The notes beneath the pieces are model-generated. The model made no database searches, was not told the origin of the DNA, and saw only the letters and a program-made list of their open reading frames with translations. From assembly GCA_945861085.1 (NCBI GenBank), contig OX244046.1, positions 3,348,001-3,412,000 on the forward strand: 64,000 nucleotides of DNA. The letters run 5' to 3'. Below, in pieces: positions 44,757 to 54,000 of the stretch (position 1 is its first letter; every line of letters starts with the position of its first letter). The translations under genes were made by a program, and so were the position numbers. This DNA comes from Clostridioides difficile_D (GTDB taxonomy: Bacteria; Bacillota; Clostridia; Peptostreptococcales; Peptostreptococcaceae).

Positions 44757-45599
44757 TTACATATTTGAGTCTTTAACTACTTTAGCTAAATGTATTGTTA
44801 AATATATGAGCTCATCATCTGTTAATATGTAGTTATATTGATTTTTAATAAAATTTTTAATTTTAACTACACATTCAAACTCTTTATTATATTTAGATTT
44901 AATAATGCTTAGTAATTCTTTATCTATCTCACCTTCATGTGCACTATCTAAAAGCAATCTCTGTGCAAAAAACTTTAAATGCATTATAAATCTATAATAA
45001 AACACTGATTCTTCATGAAATTCTATCCTAAAATGATACCTAACTATACTAAGTACTTCTTGTATTAACTTTGTAATATCAGATGCCAAAGTATGACCTT
45101 CACTTAACTGAGCATTAACTATATGAAAAGCTATAAATCCAGCCTCATCTCCAGGTAATTTTATACCTGTTTTGTTTTCAATAATATCTAGTGCTTTCAT
45201 TCCAATTTCAAACTCTTCTTTATAAAATCTTTTAATTTCCCAAAGAATTGCATTTTTTACATTTATTCCTTCTTTCATTCTTTGAATTGCAGAATATGTA
45301 TGGTCACTTAAGGATATGTAAATACTTTCATTTAGCTTCTTGTTTAACTTTATTTGTGCATATTCTATAATTTCACTTGATAATTTCATGTGCTCTATAG
45401 GAATATTATTGAGCAATTCTTGTAGCTTGTTTGATATTTCTTTATTTGATATTCTAAATACTTTATTTACTTTAGTTTTATCTATTAAATTGCCTTTTGA
45501 TTTTTGATAACCAATTCCTTTACCCATGACGATAATTTCTTCATTATTATCATCTAATGTGATTACAACATTATTGTTTAATATCTTATTAATTATCAT
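44757..45599 (-). CDS. bglG: BglG/LicT-family antiterminator (operon 3)
   Basis: A protein of 280 residues. CAT domain MIINKILNNNVVITLDDNNEE and VMGKGIGYQKSKG, then PRD1 and PRD2 with conserved His in SLSDHTYSA, AFHIVNAQ and YLTIHLAKV. The frame is open seven codons further, but GGAGG lies six bases before the ATG at 45599. Very similar to the operon 1 BglG throughout, and their leader RAT cores are the same, so mutual regulation is likely. Confidence 0.93.
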   Translation of the reverse strand: MIINKILNNNVVITLDDNNEEIIVMGKGIGYQKSKGNLIDKTKVNKVFRISNKEISNKLQELLNNIPIEHMKLSSEIIEYAQIKLNKKLNESIYISLSDHTYSAIQRMKEGINVKNAILWEIKRFYKEEFEIGMKALDIIENKTGIKLPGDEAGFIAFHIVNAQLSEGHTLASDITKLIQEVLSIVRYHFRIEFHEESVFYYRFIMHLKFFAQRLLLDSAHEGEIDKELLSIIKSKYNKEFECVVKIKNFIKNQYNYILTDDELIYLTIHLAKVVKDSNM

Positions 45600-45620
45600 G
45601 ATTATCCTCCTTTTAAGCAT

Positions 45621-45690
45621 AAAAAAAGCTTATCCATAATAATGGGCATACCCCTTCCTAGGATACTGCTATTATTAATGAATAAGCTTA
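45621..45690 (-). terminator. RAT-controlled terminator in the leader of operon 3
   Basis: On the minus strand AAGCTTATTCATTAATAAT pairs with ATTATTATGGATAAGCTT across a ~30-base loop, followed by TTTTT. The 5' arm overlaps the RAT. Confidence 0.88.
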
Positions 45691-45715
45691 GCTTGTACTT
45701 AAACAATTACTACCT
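45685..45715 (-). promoter_or_regulatory. RAT ribonucleic antiterminator, leader of operon 3
   Basis: The minus strand contains GTAATTGTTTAAGTACAAGC followed by TAAGCTT. The TTGTTTAAGTACAAGCTAA core matches operon 1 exactly, although the flanking terminator stems differ. Confidence 0.85.
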
Positions 45716-45728
45716 AATTCCAATTATT

Positions 45729-45757
45729 ATGATAAAACATTAGACATACTTTGTCAA
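45729..45757 (-). promoter_or_regulatory. Promoter of beta-glucoside operon 3
   Basis: -35 TTGACA (rc of 45752-45757), 17-base spacer, -10 TATCAT (rc of 45729-45734). The bases before the -35 (AGAAAAAG) match operon 1. Confidence 0.78.
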
Positions 45758-46001
45758 CTTTTTCTTTCCATATATTTCATCAATCTTTTGTGTTGCTTTT
45801 TTGTCAGTTATAATAATTACTCTCATTATATTAATTGAATAGAGTCTATTTTTTAATAGTTCTATTATGCTTTTTAAAATCAACAACATTAAATTATATA
45901 AATCATTTATTTATTAGAAGATTATATATTGTTACATGTTTTAAATTATATTTTCTTTCTCACCTCTAAACTACTATCTATCTCTTTTTTATTTCTGTAA
46001 T

Positions 46002-46050
46002 AAAAAACGACCTTCTATAGTATTGAATCTCTCACAGGAGGTCGTTTTTT
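46002..46050. terminator. Bidirectional terminator between ABC permease and operon 3
   Basis: AAAAAACGACCT (46003-46014 region) pairs with AGGTCGTTTTTT (46039-46050) across a 25-base loop; T-runs on both strands. The stretch 45760-46000 holds nothing recognisable. Confidence 0.85.
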
Positions 46051-46124
46051 GATCTATAAATTCAATTATTAACCTCTTCATTTGACTTAAAATCTATACC
46101 AAATTTGTCTTAATAATAAAAAAT

Positions 46125-48626
46125 TTATAAGTCTAATTTAATATTTCTTTGAGCCAATATAAATATAAAACAATTTATAGACAATACTACTAAAAATTCT
46201 ATTAAAATCAATAAATAATTAATATTATAATCTCTCTGCAACAATGAAATTAGTAAGAATCTAAATAGTTCATAAAAAATTGCTATAAGAATACTTTGGA
46301 TAATTGATACAATTATCATTTCTAATAAACCTATTTTTATCAATTTTCGTTTACTCATTCCTACTCTATACATAATTTGATAATCTAGTACTCTCCTTAT
46401 AAAAATAATTATTTGAGATGTTAGTATTAGAAGTATACTTGACAATGACACAGCAAGTATAATATTCAAAAGCAATGACTTTTGATTATCAACATATGTT
46501 TTCATAGAATAAGCAAAATCATTATAGTCCTCTAAATTAGCATCTTTATCATTATGTAATAATTTACTAAGTAAATTGTTATCTAACTTTTCTTTAAAAA
46601 AATATATTACTGATTGATTTTTAGATAAATCAAGGGTTTTAGGTGAAATATTTTCATTTATATTTATATATCCTAAATCTACACCTTTGTTCAATGATTT
46701 TGGACTTAAAAATCCTATTACTTTAAAGTCTATCTCCTTTCCATTAATTTTTAACTTTACAATATCTCCTAGTTTATAATCTATTAAGTATCTATGAAGA
46801 TAATTATTTATAATTATACTATTTTCTTTACCATTTTCTTTAAACCAGTTTCCATACTCTAAATCACTTTTTAATATTGTCTCTTTAGCGTTGAATAAAT
46901 CAACACTTAAGTCATTTAAATCATTCATTACATCTTTTCTATTCTCATATGGAATTTTGTCAATATAATCATTAATAGAAGTATTATTTACTGACTCTAT
47001 ACTATCTATTTTAATTGGATAATATTGAAAATAATCTATATCATTTTCGATAAGTTTCTTATCAGTAATTAATTTTCCTTCTAAAGTTGTTTGATATACA
47101 ATTGAATTTTTTATACTATTATCAACTTCATAATTGCTAAACATAGCAAAGGTTATTTCAGATATCATAAATAACAACAAAACAAATATTATTGTTATTG
47201 TTAATAGACTAGAGCTAAAAGCATTAGTTTTACAATCATTATTAAGATATATAAAAGTAATTGAGTATTTTCCCTTAATAATTTTTTTAATTAGACATAC
47301 CAATTTTAATAATGCATATATCAAACTGTATACCAATAAATCTAGTAGTATTAATCCTAAAATAAAGAAAATACCTAGGAAGGATTTCACATATATTGTA
47401 AAAGAAATACTTGTTAAAAATATTACAAGAATTATATCTGGAATAAAGTTAAATTTATATGAATACAACATACTATTATCTCTATTTATTCCTTCATAAG
47501 GTATATTTTTAACAAAACTTATAGGAATTAATGAGAATATTGATGTTTCAATTATTATAATAACTATTGAAATGAGAATATTTTTAGTAATACTAAAAAT
47601 AGAAATATCCAATAAATTAATATGCTGTAAGTTAATATAGAATATAGTTATAGGAAGCCCCAAAATAACACCAATTATAATCCCTTTTATAGTAAGTGAC
47701 ATAAGTTCAGTAAATACTAAAAGAGATAAACTTCTTTTTTTAATTCCTAAAGCCTTAAAAGTTGAAAAATCACTTATTCGATTTAAAATAAATACAATAA
47801 ATGTAGAACATAGACAAATTCCAGTAATTAATAATGAAATAGCTCCAATTAAATTTATTGAATCTAATTGCATAGATATTCTCTTCATTATTGACTGTTC
47901 TAGTTCATCAGTTGTTCTAACTTCAAAATGGCTTTTAAATACATCTTTTATTTCATTTTTAATATTTTTCATATTTTCTTTGTTTATTATATTTATATAA
48001 GCCACATTATATTTAGTTTCATTAGGCAAATATACGTAACTTTCTCCAACTACCTCTTGACCAACCTCTGCTTCTTTTTGGGCTGTACTTAACGAAAACC
48101 TTTTTGGTATTATATCCCTAACTTTGAAATATGTATCATCATAAACTGAAGAATGTAGTTTTAAAAACACTTTATCTCCTATGTTTACATTTAATTTATT
48201 AGCTGTTTTTTGTGACAAAACTATATCATTTTCATTTCTTAATTTTAAATATGTATTTTGCATTTTTACATTGTTTACTACAGTCAATTCAGTACTTTCA
48301 ATCATACCATTTGACAATATATTTGTGTTCATACTACTTCCTAACTGAAAATCAATAAACTCTCTATCTTTTAATTCTTCTAATTTATCTATTTGTTCAC
48401 TTGTAAAGTAGTATTTATTATATTCTATATTTTGTATTTTTATATCTCCGCCATTTGTTATAGCCATATTTCTTTTAACTTCACTTGAATATATGTCAGT
48501 TAACATTCTCGTAAAGAGTAATATTGCTGTGGCAAATACAATAGATATTATACAAGAGATTTTTAATAATTTATTATTTTTCAAACTATTCTTACTATAT
48601 ATTTTATAAACTTCGTGAAATATCAA
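46125..48626 (-). CDS. ABC transporter permease with two FtsX domains
   Basis: A protein of 833 residues. One N-terminal helix, a large outer domain (~45-245), three helices (~255-375), a short connector with further helices (~390-500), a second outer domain (~510-700) and three final helices (~710-833): the layout of FtsX/MacB-like double permeases. Such transporters move or relay substrates such as lipoproteins, peptides or antibiotics without a classical translocation pore. The start is TTG, preceded by GGTGGTGATACA. It follows the ATPase gene by 11 bases. Substrate unknown. Confidence 0.85.
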   Translation of the reverse strand: MIFHEVYKIYSKNSLKNNKLLKISCIISIVFATAILLFTRMLTDIYSSEVKRNMAITNGGDIKIQNIEYNKYYFTSEQIDKLEELKDREFIDFQLGSSMNTNILSNGMIESTELTVVNNVKMQNTYLKLRNENDIVLSQKTANKLNVNIGDKVFLKLHSSVYDDTYFKVRDIIPKRFSLSTAQKEAEVGQEVVGESYVYLPNETKYNVAYINIINKENMKNIKNEIKDVFKSHFEVRTTDELEQSIMKRISMQLDSINLIGAISLLITGICLCSTFIVFILNRISDFSTFKALGIKKRSLSLLVFTELMSLTIKGIIIGVILGLPITIFYINLQHINLLDISIFSITKNILISIVIIIIETSIFSLIPISFVKNIPYEGINRDNSMLYSYKFNFIPDIILVIFLTSISFTIYVKSFLGIFFILGLILLDLLVYSLIYALLKLVCLIKKIIKGKYSITFIYLNNDCKTNAFSSSLLTITIIFVLLLFMISEITFAMFSNYEVDNSIKNSIVYQTTLEGKLITDKKLIENDIDYFQYYPIKIDSIESVNNTSINDYIDKIPYENRKDVMNDLNDLSVDLFNAKETILKSDLEYGNWFKENGKENSIIINNYLHRYLIDYKLGDIVKLKINGKEIDFKVIGFLSPKSLNKGVDLGYININENISPKTLDLSKNQSVIYFFKEKLDNNLLSKLLHNDKDANLEDYNDFAYSMKTYVDNQKSLLLNIILAVSLSSILLILTSQIIIFIRRVLDYQIMYRVGMSKRKLIKIGLLEMIIVSIIQSILIAIFYELFRFLLISLLQRDYNINYLLILIEFLVVLSINCFIFILAQRNIKLDL

Positions 48627-48637
48627 TGTATCACCAC

Positions 48638-49306
48638 CTATTTTATAATAGTTCCATCTTTGATACTTATAATCCTATCACTATATTCTGCCATTTGAAG
48701 ATCATGAGTAACCATTACTATTGTAGTACCATACTCATTGTTTATATTCTTAAACAACTGCATTATAGCATGACTATTAGTACTGTCTAATGATCCAGTT
48801 GGTTCATCAGCAAAGAGTATATTTGGGGTACAAACTAGAGCTCTTGCAATAGCGACTCTTTGCTTCTCACCACCTGATAATTGTTTAATATTATTTTTTA
48901 TTTTTGATGTTAGCCCAACCTTTTGAATCATCTTATCTACTATTTTATATTCTTTATTATCAGAAAAAATCAAAGGCAATTTTATATTTTCTTCAACAGA
49001 CATTGATGTAATTAAATTAAATGATTGAAATACAATTCCTATCTTTCTATTTCTATATTCAGCAAGTTCATCATCAGTTAATTTCGATAAATTTTCACCA
49101 CAAATATTCACGTCGCCAGTATAGTTTTTATCAAGACCGCTTAAGATACTTATTAGAGAGCTTTTTCCACTGCCACTAGCACCCATTATAGAAACGAATT
49201 CTCCTTCTTCTATATATAAATCTATATTCTTTAGTATAGTAAGTTCTGTATCTAATAAATCTACAACTTTAGATAAACTTGAGACCTCAATTATCATTTT
49301 TTTCAT
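48638..49306 (-). CDS. ABC transporter ATPase, LolD/MacB type
   Basis: A protein of 222 residues with Walker A GASGSGKSS, Q-loop FQSFNL, signature LSGGEKQR, Walker B NILFADEPTG and switch MVTHDLQMAEY, all intact. It powers the FtsX-type permease encoded next. The frame begins at an ATG at 49324, but AAAGGA lies nine bases before the ATG at 49306, which I prefer. It is the intact member of a neighbourhood with three broken ABC genes. Confidence 0.9.
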   Translation of the reverse strand: MKKMIIEVSSLSKVVDLLDTELTILKNIDLYIEEGEFVSIMGASGSGKSSLISILSGLDKNYTGDVNICGENLSKLTDDELAEYRNRKIGIVFQSFNLITSMSVEENIKLPLIFSDNKEYKIVDKMIQKVGLTSKIKNNIKQLSGGEKQRVAIARALVCTPNILFADEPTGSLDSTNSHAIMQLFKNINNEYGTTIVMVTHDLQMAEYSDRIISIKDGTIIK

Positions 49307-49333
49307 ACTATTATTTCCTTTCATATAAAACTT

Positions 49334-49549
49334 TTAAGATTGATTATTAATTAAAACAGAGTATATAGGACATCTCTTTAATAAAGAATCATTGTCTCCT
49401 CTATCAACAATGTGCCCATTATCTAAAATGTAAATATTAGGCACATTGGTTATAGATGCGTCTATTTTTTCACAAATTTGGTTTACTTCATCTACTGTAG
49501 CATTAATATCTCCATATAATAAGTTTTCCTTTATAGTACCATTAATCAT
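49334..49549 (-). pseudogene. Internally deleted ABC exporter ATPase fragment
   Basis: Seventy-one codons. The first ~30 (MINGTIKENLLYGDINATVDEV) match the region after the Q-loop of MsbA-type exporters, and the last ~35 (IYILDNGHIVDRGDNDSLLK) match their C-terminus. The signature, Walker B and switch regions that should lie between are missing, and nothing N-terminal remains. The frame is open, so it might be translated, but it cannot be an ATPase. Confidence 0.7.
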
Positions 49550-49854
49550 AACTTACCTTTGATGCACTATTGAAATACTGTCCCTTAAATTGATTAAATC
49601 AATGTTTCTGATATTATTGTTATCTATCTACTTATTATATAATAAGTAATGTTAACTTTATTTATAAGTATACACATTTTGTATATTAAAGATAAGTATA
49701 CCACTGAATTTTATTAAATATTAATTATATAAAATAAAAATAAACCCAGTATCTTGTTATTATCTACTATGTTTATTTTTATGTTTCATATTACACTAAA
49801 GTATTTTATATAATCATATATATTTTTTATTGATCACGTCCTATTATTCCATCT
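49550..49854. other. Intergenic region with palindrome and direct repeats upstream of the ABC genes
   Basis: No gene seen. ACTTATTATATAATAAGT (49630-49647) is a perfect 18-bp palindrome. ATAAGTATAC occurs twice, at 49664-49673 and 49692-49701 (28-base period). A/T-rich arms at about 49731-49745 and 49778-49793 can pair as a terminator after the permease fragment. A 20-codon tail in another frame (GVNKEQIEKGLEDGIIGRD, near 49801-49870) looks like the end of an unrelated lost gene. Confidence 0.4.
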
Positions 49855-50019
49855 TCAAGACCTTTTTCTATTTGTTCCTTGTTTACTCCATATAGATATT
49901 GTAATGAATAGAATTACACTGACCGTACCAATTGATATACCTAATATGGTAAGAAATGAACGTAATTTATTAGCTTTGATTTCTCCTAATGCCATCTTAG
50001 TTACTTGGAAAATATTCAT
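49855..50019 (-). pseudogene. Truncated MacB/FtsX-type permease
   Basis: Fifty-four codons from ATG at 50019, with AGGAGGTGATGTGT upstream. MNIFQVTKMALGEIKANK and LRSFLTILGISIGTVSVI are the canonical start of a MacB-type permease; the sequence then breaks off and ends at TGA 49855-49857. The rest of the permease is gone. Confidence 0.85.
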
Positions 50020-50031
50020 ACACATCACCTC

Positions 50032-50640
50032 CTATTCAAAAATTTCACCATCTTTCATTCTTATCAATCTTTTAGCATTTCTTGCTATATCTATGTCATG
50101 AGTTATCATAATTATAGTTTTACCTTCTTGGTTTAGACCTTCTAATATTTCAAGTACTTCTTCACTTGTTTTACTATCTAGTGCTCCTGTTGGCTCATCA
50201 GCTAGAAGTATTTGTGGATTTGTAGCTAGAGCTCTTGCTATTGCACCCTCTGTTGTTGCCCTCTAGATAATTGATTCGGCCTATTATTTAATTTATCTTG
50301 TAGTCCAACCTTTTTCATACATTCTAGGGCTGTTTTTCTTCTTTCTTTAGGCATTTTACCTTGGTATATAAGAGGAAGTTCTATATTTTCTAAAGCTGAT
50401 AATTTATTTAATAAGTTAAAACTTTGGAATATAAATCCTATTGTCTTGTTTCTTACAGCACTTAACTCATCTTCACTTAGTGATGTTATACTTTTTCTGT
50501 CCAGTACATATTCACCATTATCAACTAAATCTAAACAACCAATAATATTCATAAAAATTGATTTACCCGAACCTTATGGACCTATTACAGATACAAATTC
50601 ACCTTTTTTAATATAGTTATTTTTTCATCGCCTATACTGT
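50032..50640 (-). pseudogene. Broken LolD/MacB-type ABC ATPase
   Basis: Recognisable from Walker A to the C-terminus but with several lesions. TAA replaces the serine codon in GPSGSGKS (around 50573). A frameshift lies before GEFVSVIG. The signature reads LSRGQQQRV. One base is missing just after it (about 50243), shifting the rest (AIARALATNPQILLADEPTG ... MITHDIDIA ... MKDGEIFE, stop TAG 50032-50034). It was the partner of the truncated permease. Confidence 0.92.
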
Positions 50641-50746
50641 TCTGATTTAAATAATTAAATAAATAAGCTTGCATCTAATTAAAATCTTGATTAGATATGG
50701 AATTTTTAAAAATAAAAATTATTGCATATATACTCTAAATATTTCT

Positions 50747-50918
50747 AGTAGCTTCTCAAAAAAATCTCTTTTCCTGTGATTTGAGTATGGTTAGTGGATT
50801 TAATCACCAAAATGAAAAATACCAGTCAATAAAGACTAGTATTTCCAAAGATTTCATCACTCTTTTTTCAAAATTAGTAGAGACAAATCGCAGGAATAAT
50901 ACCCACGACTTATTTTTT
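50747..50918. repeat. Flanking direct repeat, left copy (R1)
   Basis: About 170 bases aligning with 59373-59528 in the same orientation. Shared blocks include AGTCAATAAAGACTA, ATTTCATCA, TTTTTTCAAAATTAGT and ATACCCACGA. An internal inverted repeat (ACCAGTC / GACTAGT, 50821-50840) is kept. Not coding. The pair brackets the Wadjet genes. From 50919 to 51023 I see only an ACCCCTGGGGT palindrome near 50938. Confidence 0.75.
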
Positions 50919-51023
50919 CACATTTATACACAATTTTTACCCCAGGGGTCATACTGAGTCACAAAGTAATTCAGTTTCTATCTGCATCACTGATAGTAAT
51001 CACTTTATTTGTTTACTTGTTAT

Positions 51024-54000
51024 TTATATTAAACTAAATATATCCACTTGAATTAATTCTTCTTCATTACCTATATAAAATTTACTCATACCTACTGATT
51101 CATCAGCTTTATTTTGCTTAATCTCATTAATATCCACAAATTCTTTATTAGAAGTAGTTTTTTCAACTGTCATTAAATAAATCTTATTAAACATCGCTCT
51201 TACAGAAGCATTTGTTACATGAGTATAAGATATAATTTGAACTTTGAATTTTTTAGCAAGTTCAAATATTTCTTTAAGGAAATCTTGCTGCGACGTTTCT
51301 CCAAAAGGATTATCCATAAGTAGTACCTTACCCTTATATTTACTTTCATCAATTATTGCATTTCTATCATATCTTTTATATTCCATTAATAATATTGTCA
51401 CAATAAAGGAGATACAAAATCTCTGTCCTCCTGTTGTTTCGTTATTAATAGAGTTCCACTTTATAGTTTCATTTCTATTTATTTCATATTTTATAACTGA
51501 TACAGGAATTCTCCCTATATTAAGAATTTTATTTAAAATATAAAAGGTATTTATTTTTTGTTCAACATCACTCAGGTTTGCTTCTTCTACAATTTCATCC
51601 ATTAGCATATCCACTAAGTTCAAACTATTTTCTATTTTATCTGCTTTAGGTAGTGCTACATTGAATAGTGCTTGTCCTTTATGTTTACCAAGTTTATTTA
51701 TGATTTTAAATTCATCAATACAGTCCACAACATAATCTTTTATTTGTCTTGATATTATAGTCTTTTCTTTTCTTAGTTGTTCGCTATGTTTTTCCAATTT
51801 ACTTATCTCTTCTTTTATAACTAGTAATACTATTTCTACTTGTTCTTTTTGGCGAGAGTAATTATCTTTATTTACATTTAAAGTTTCTATAAAGTTTTTG
51901 TATTTTTCCATATGCTTGTAATTAAATTCTTTTATTTCTAATATTGTATTTTCATAGTTCTTTATGAATTTAATTAAATTGTATTCAATATTTTGCAGCT
52001 TTGATTGTAGTTTTTTACTTTCAATAAAAACATCTTCAGGTTGATAGGTTATAGCTTTTCCTTCTACCTTATATTTCTTTAAATCTCTTAACTCCTGTTC
52101 TAGATTTTGACAAGTAGTTTTATTACCTTCTATAATTTCATCAATATCCTTTATATCTTTTTTTATATCTTTTTTTCTTTTTTCAAAATTAAAGTTTACT
52201 ATTAAGCTAGTAGATAAAGGTTCTTTTCCATTAAATTTTTTAAGTATCTCATCCCTTTTAGTGTTTAATGAACCTTGATTTTTATCTATATCACTTTTAA
52301 TAATATCTTTTAATTCTTTTAATTCTTCAACCTTACTTTTATTTAAAACTATTCTTTTATTAAGTTCTTCTATTGTAAATAATATAGGTATATTTTCAAA
52401 ATTATCAATAGCAATAAATTGCCTAAATTCTTCTAACTCTATAGTAATACTCTCTATTTTTTTTAAGCAAGCTGAGATTTCATAATTTAATGTTTCAATC
52501 TCTTTTTTTGTAGGGTCTTCTAAGTATTTCTTGTATTTTATTTCTAATTCTTCTAGTTTAGCATTTTCAAGTTCAACAGGTTCATAAATCTTAAATTTCT
52601 TTATCTTACTTTCTGTATCATCTATATGCCTATTTATACTATCTTTTTCCAACGCTAACTTAAGTATATTATCATCAATACCTTCTATTAATTTTTCAAT
52701 AACCTTTTTTTCTTTTTCTATTTCTTTAATAAATTCTTTTAACTCAGTTATTTTATTTTTATTTTCTAAAATTATAGAATAAGTATCTTTTATATTTCTA
52801 ATGTCCTTCAATTTATTAAATAATATGTTCTTATTTTTTAGTAACTCTTCTTTATTTTCGTAAAATTCTTTAATTTTGTTAGATAAATTCTTCTCATTAT
52901 TTTCATTACTTTTAATTTTATTGTTTATTTCAAATATAGTTTCTTTATAGTTTTCAATTTTCTCATCTATGAATAAGTCTTCAGTTGTAAAATCAATTTT
53001 ATTAGTTAGAAGTTTAAATTCTTCTAATATCTCAATTTCTGCATTATATTCCTCCACTTTATCTCGAATACTATTTATTTGTTCTTTGATTAGACTTATA
53101 TCCTTTTCTCTTTTTTCAGGATCTAAAGCTTTGTTATCGAAAGAAGATAGTATATTTACTCCATTACCAATTACAAGGTTATTAGATATAGTTATAAAAG
53201 TATCTTCTATATTATCTCTTACAAATATAGGCATTGAGATTTTAGTTTTATTTTTTAAGTTTATTTGCTTCAGTTTTTGGTACTCTTTATTTGTAATTAT
53301 TATAGAATATGGTAGCAATGGATTTTTAGATATGAGATTGTTTTTGTATTCTAAATCTCCGTCTAAGGTTAATAGATATTTCATGCCTTCAATAGGTTTT
53401 ATTTCATTTATTTCCAGTTCTGTTAATATTTCTTTTTCGAAAATTATATCTTTATAATTTTGTAAAGTTTCTAGCTCTTTTTTTAATTGCTTTTTATTAT
53501 TTTCTAAGTCCTGTACTTGAAGCTCTATTTTGTTAAGCTCTTGTTTTATCTCTTTATATAGTTTAGTAGAGTTATCTAATTCATTGTCTATTTCAAATCT
53601 TGTTTTAATGGTCTTATATTCTTCTTTAAAATTATCTATATCTTTCTTTCTAGTTTTTAATACTTGTAGTTTTATACCAAATTCATTATTATTTAACTTA
53701 AGATTATTTATAGTTTTATTTATATCATCTTTAAGTTTATTTGATTCTTCTATTTTCATGACTTTTGATTCCAGATTTTCTTCTATTAATTTTATTTCTC
53801 TATTTAAATGATTTATATAGCTAGTATAATCTACTACTTCGCCTAAAAAATTATTAGAAATAAAGTTTCTAATATCATTGTTATTAAGTTTAAATTTATA
53901 TAGTTGATTATTAAAATCACGTTCTTTTCCTTCTATAGCTTTAATCTCTGAATTTTCATTTATCAATACTTTTGTGAGTTTACTTTTATCATCATTAAGT

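Noticed and set aside
49334..49549. 71-residue protein as a functional small gene
   Set aside because: Its two halves match separate parts of ABC exporter ATPases with the catalytic middle missing, so a deletion remnant is the simpler reading.
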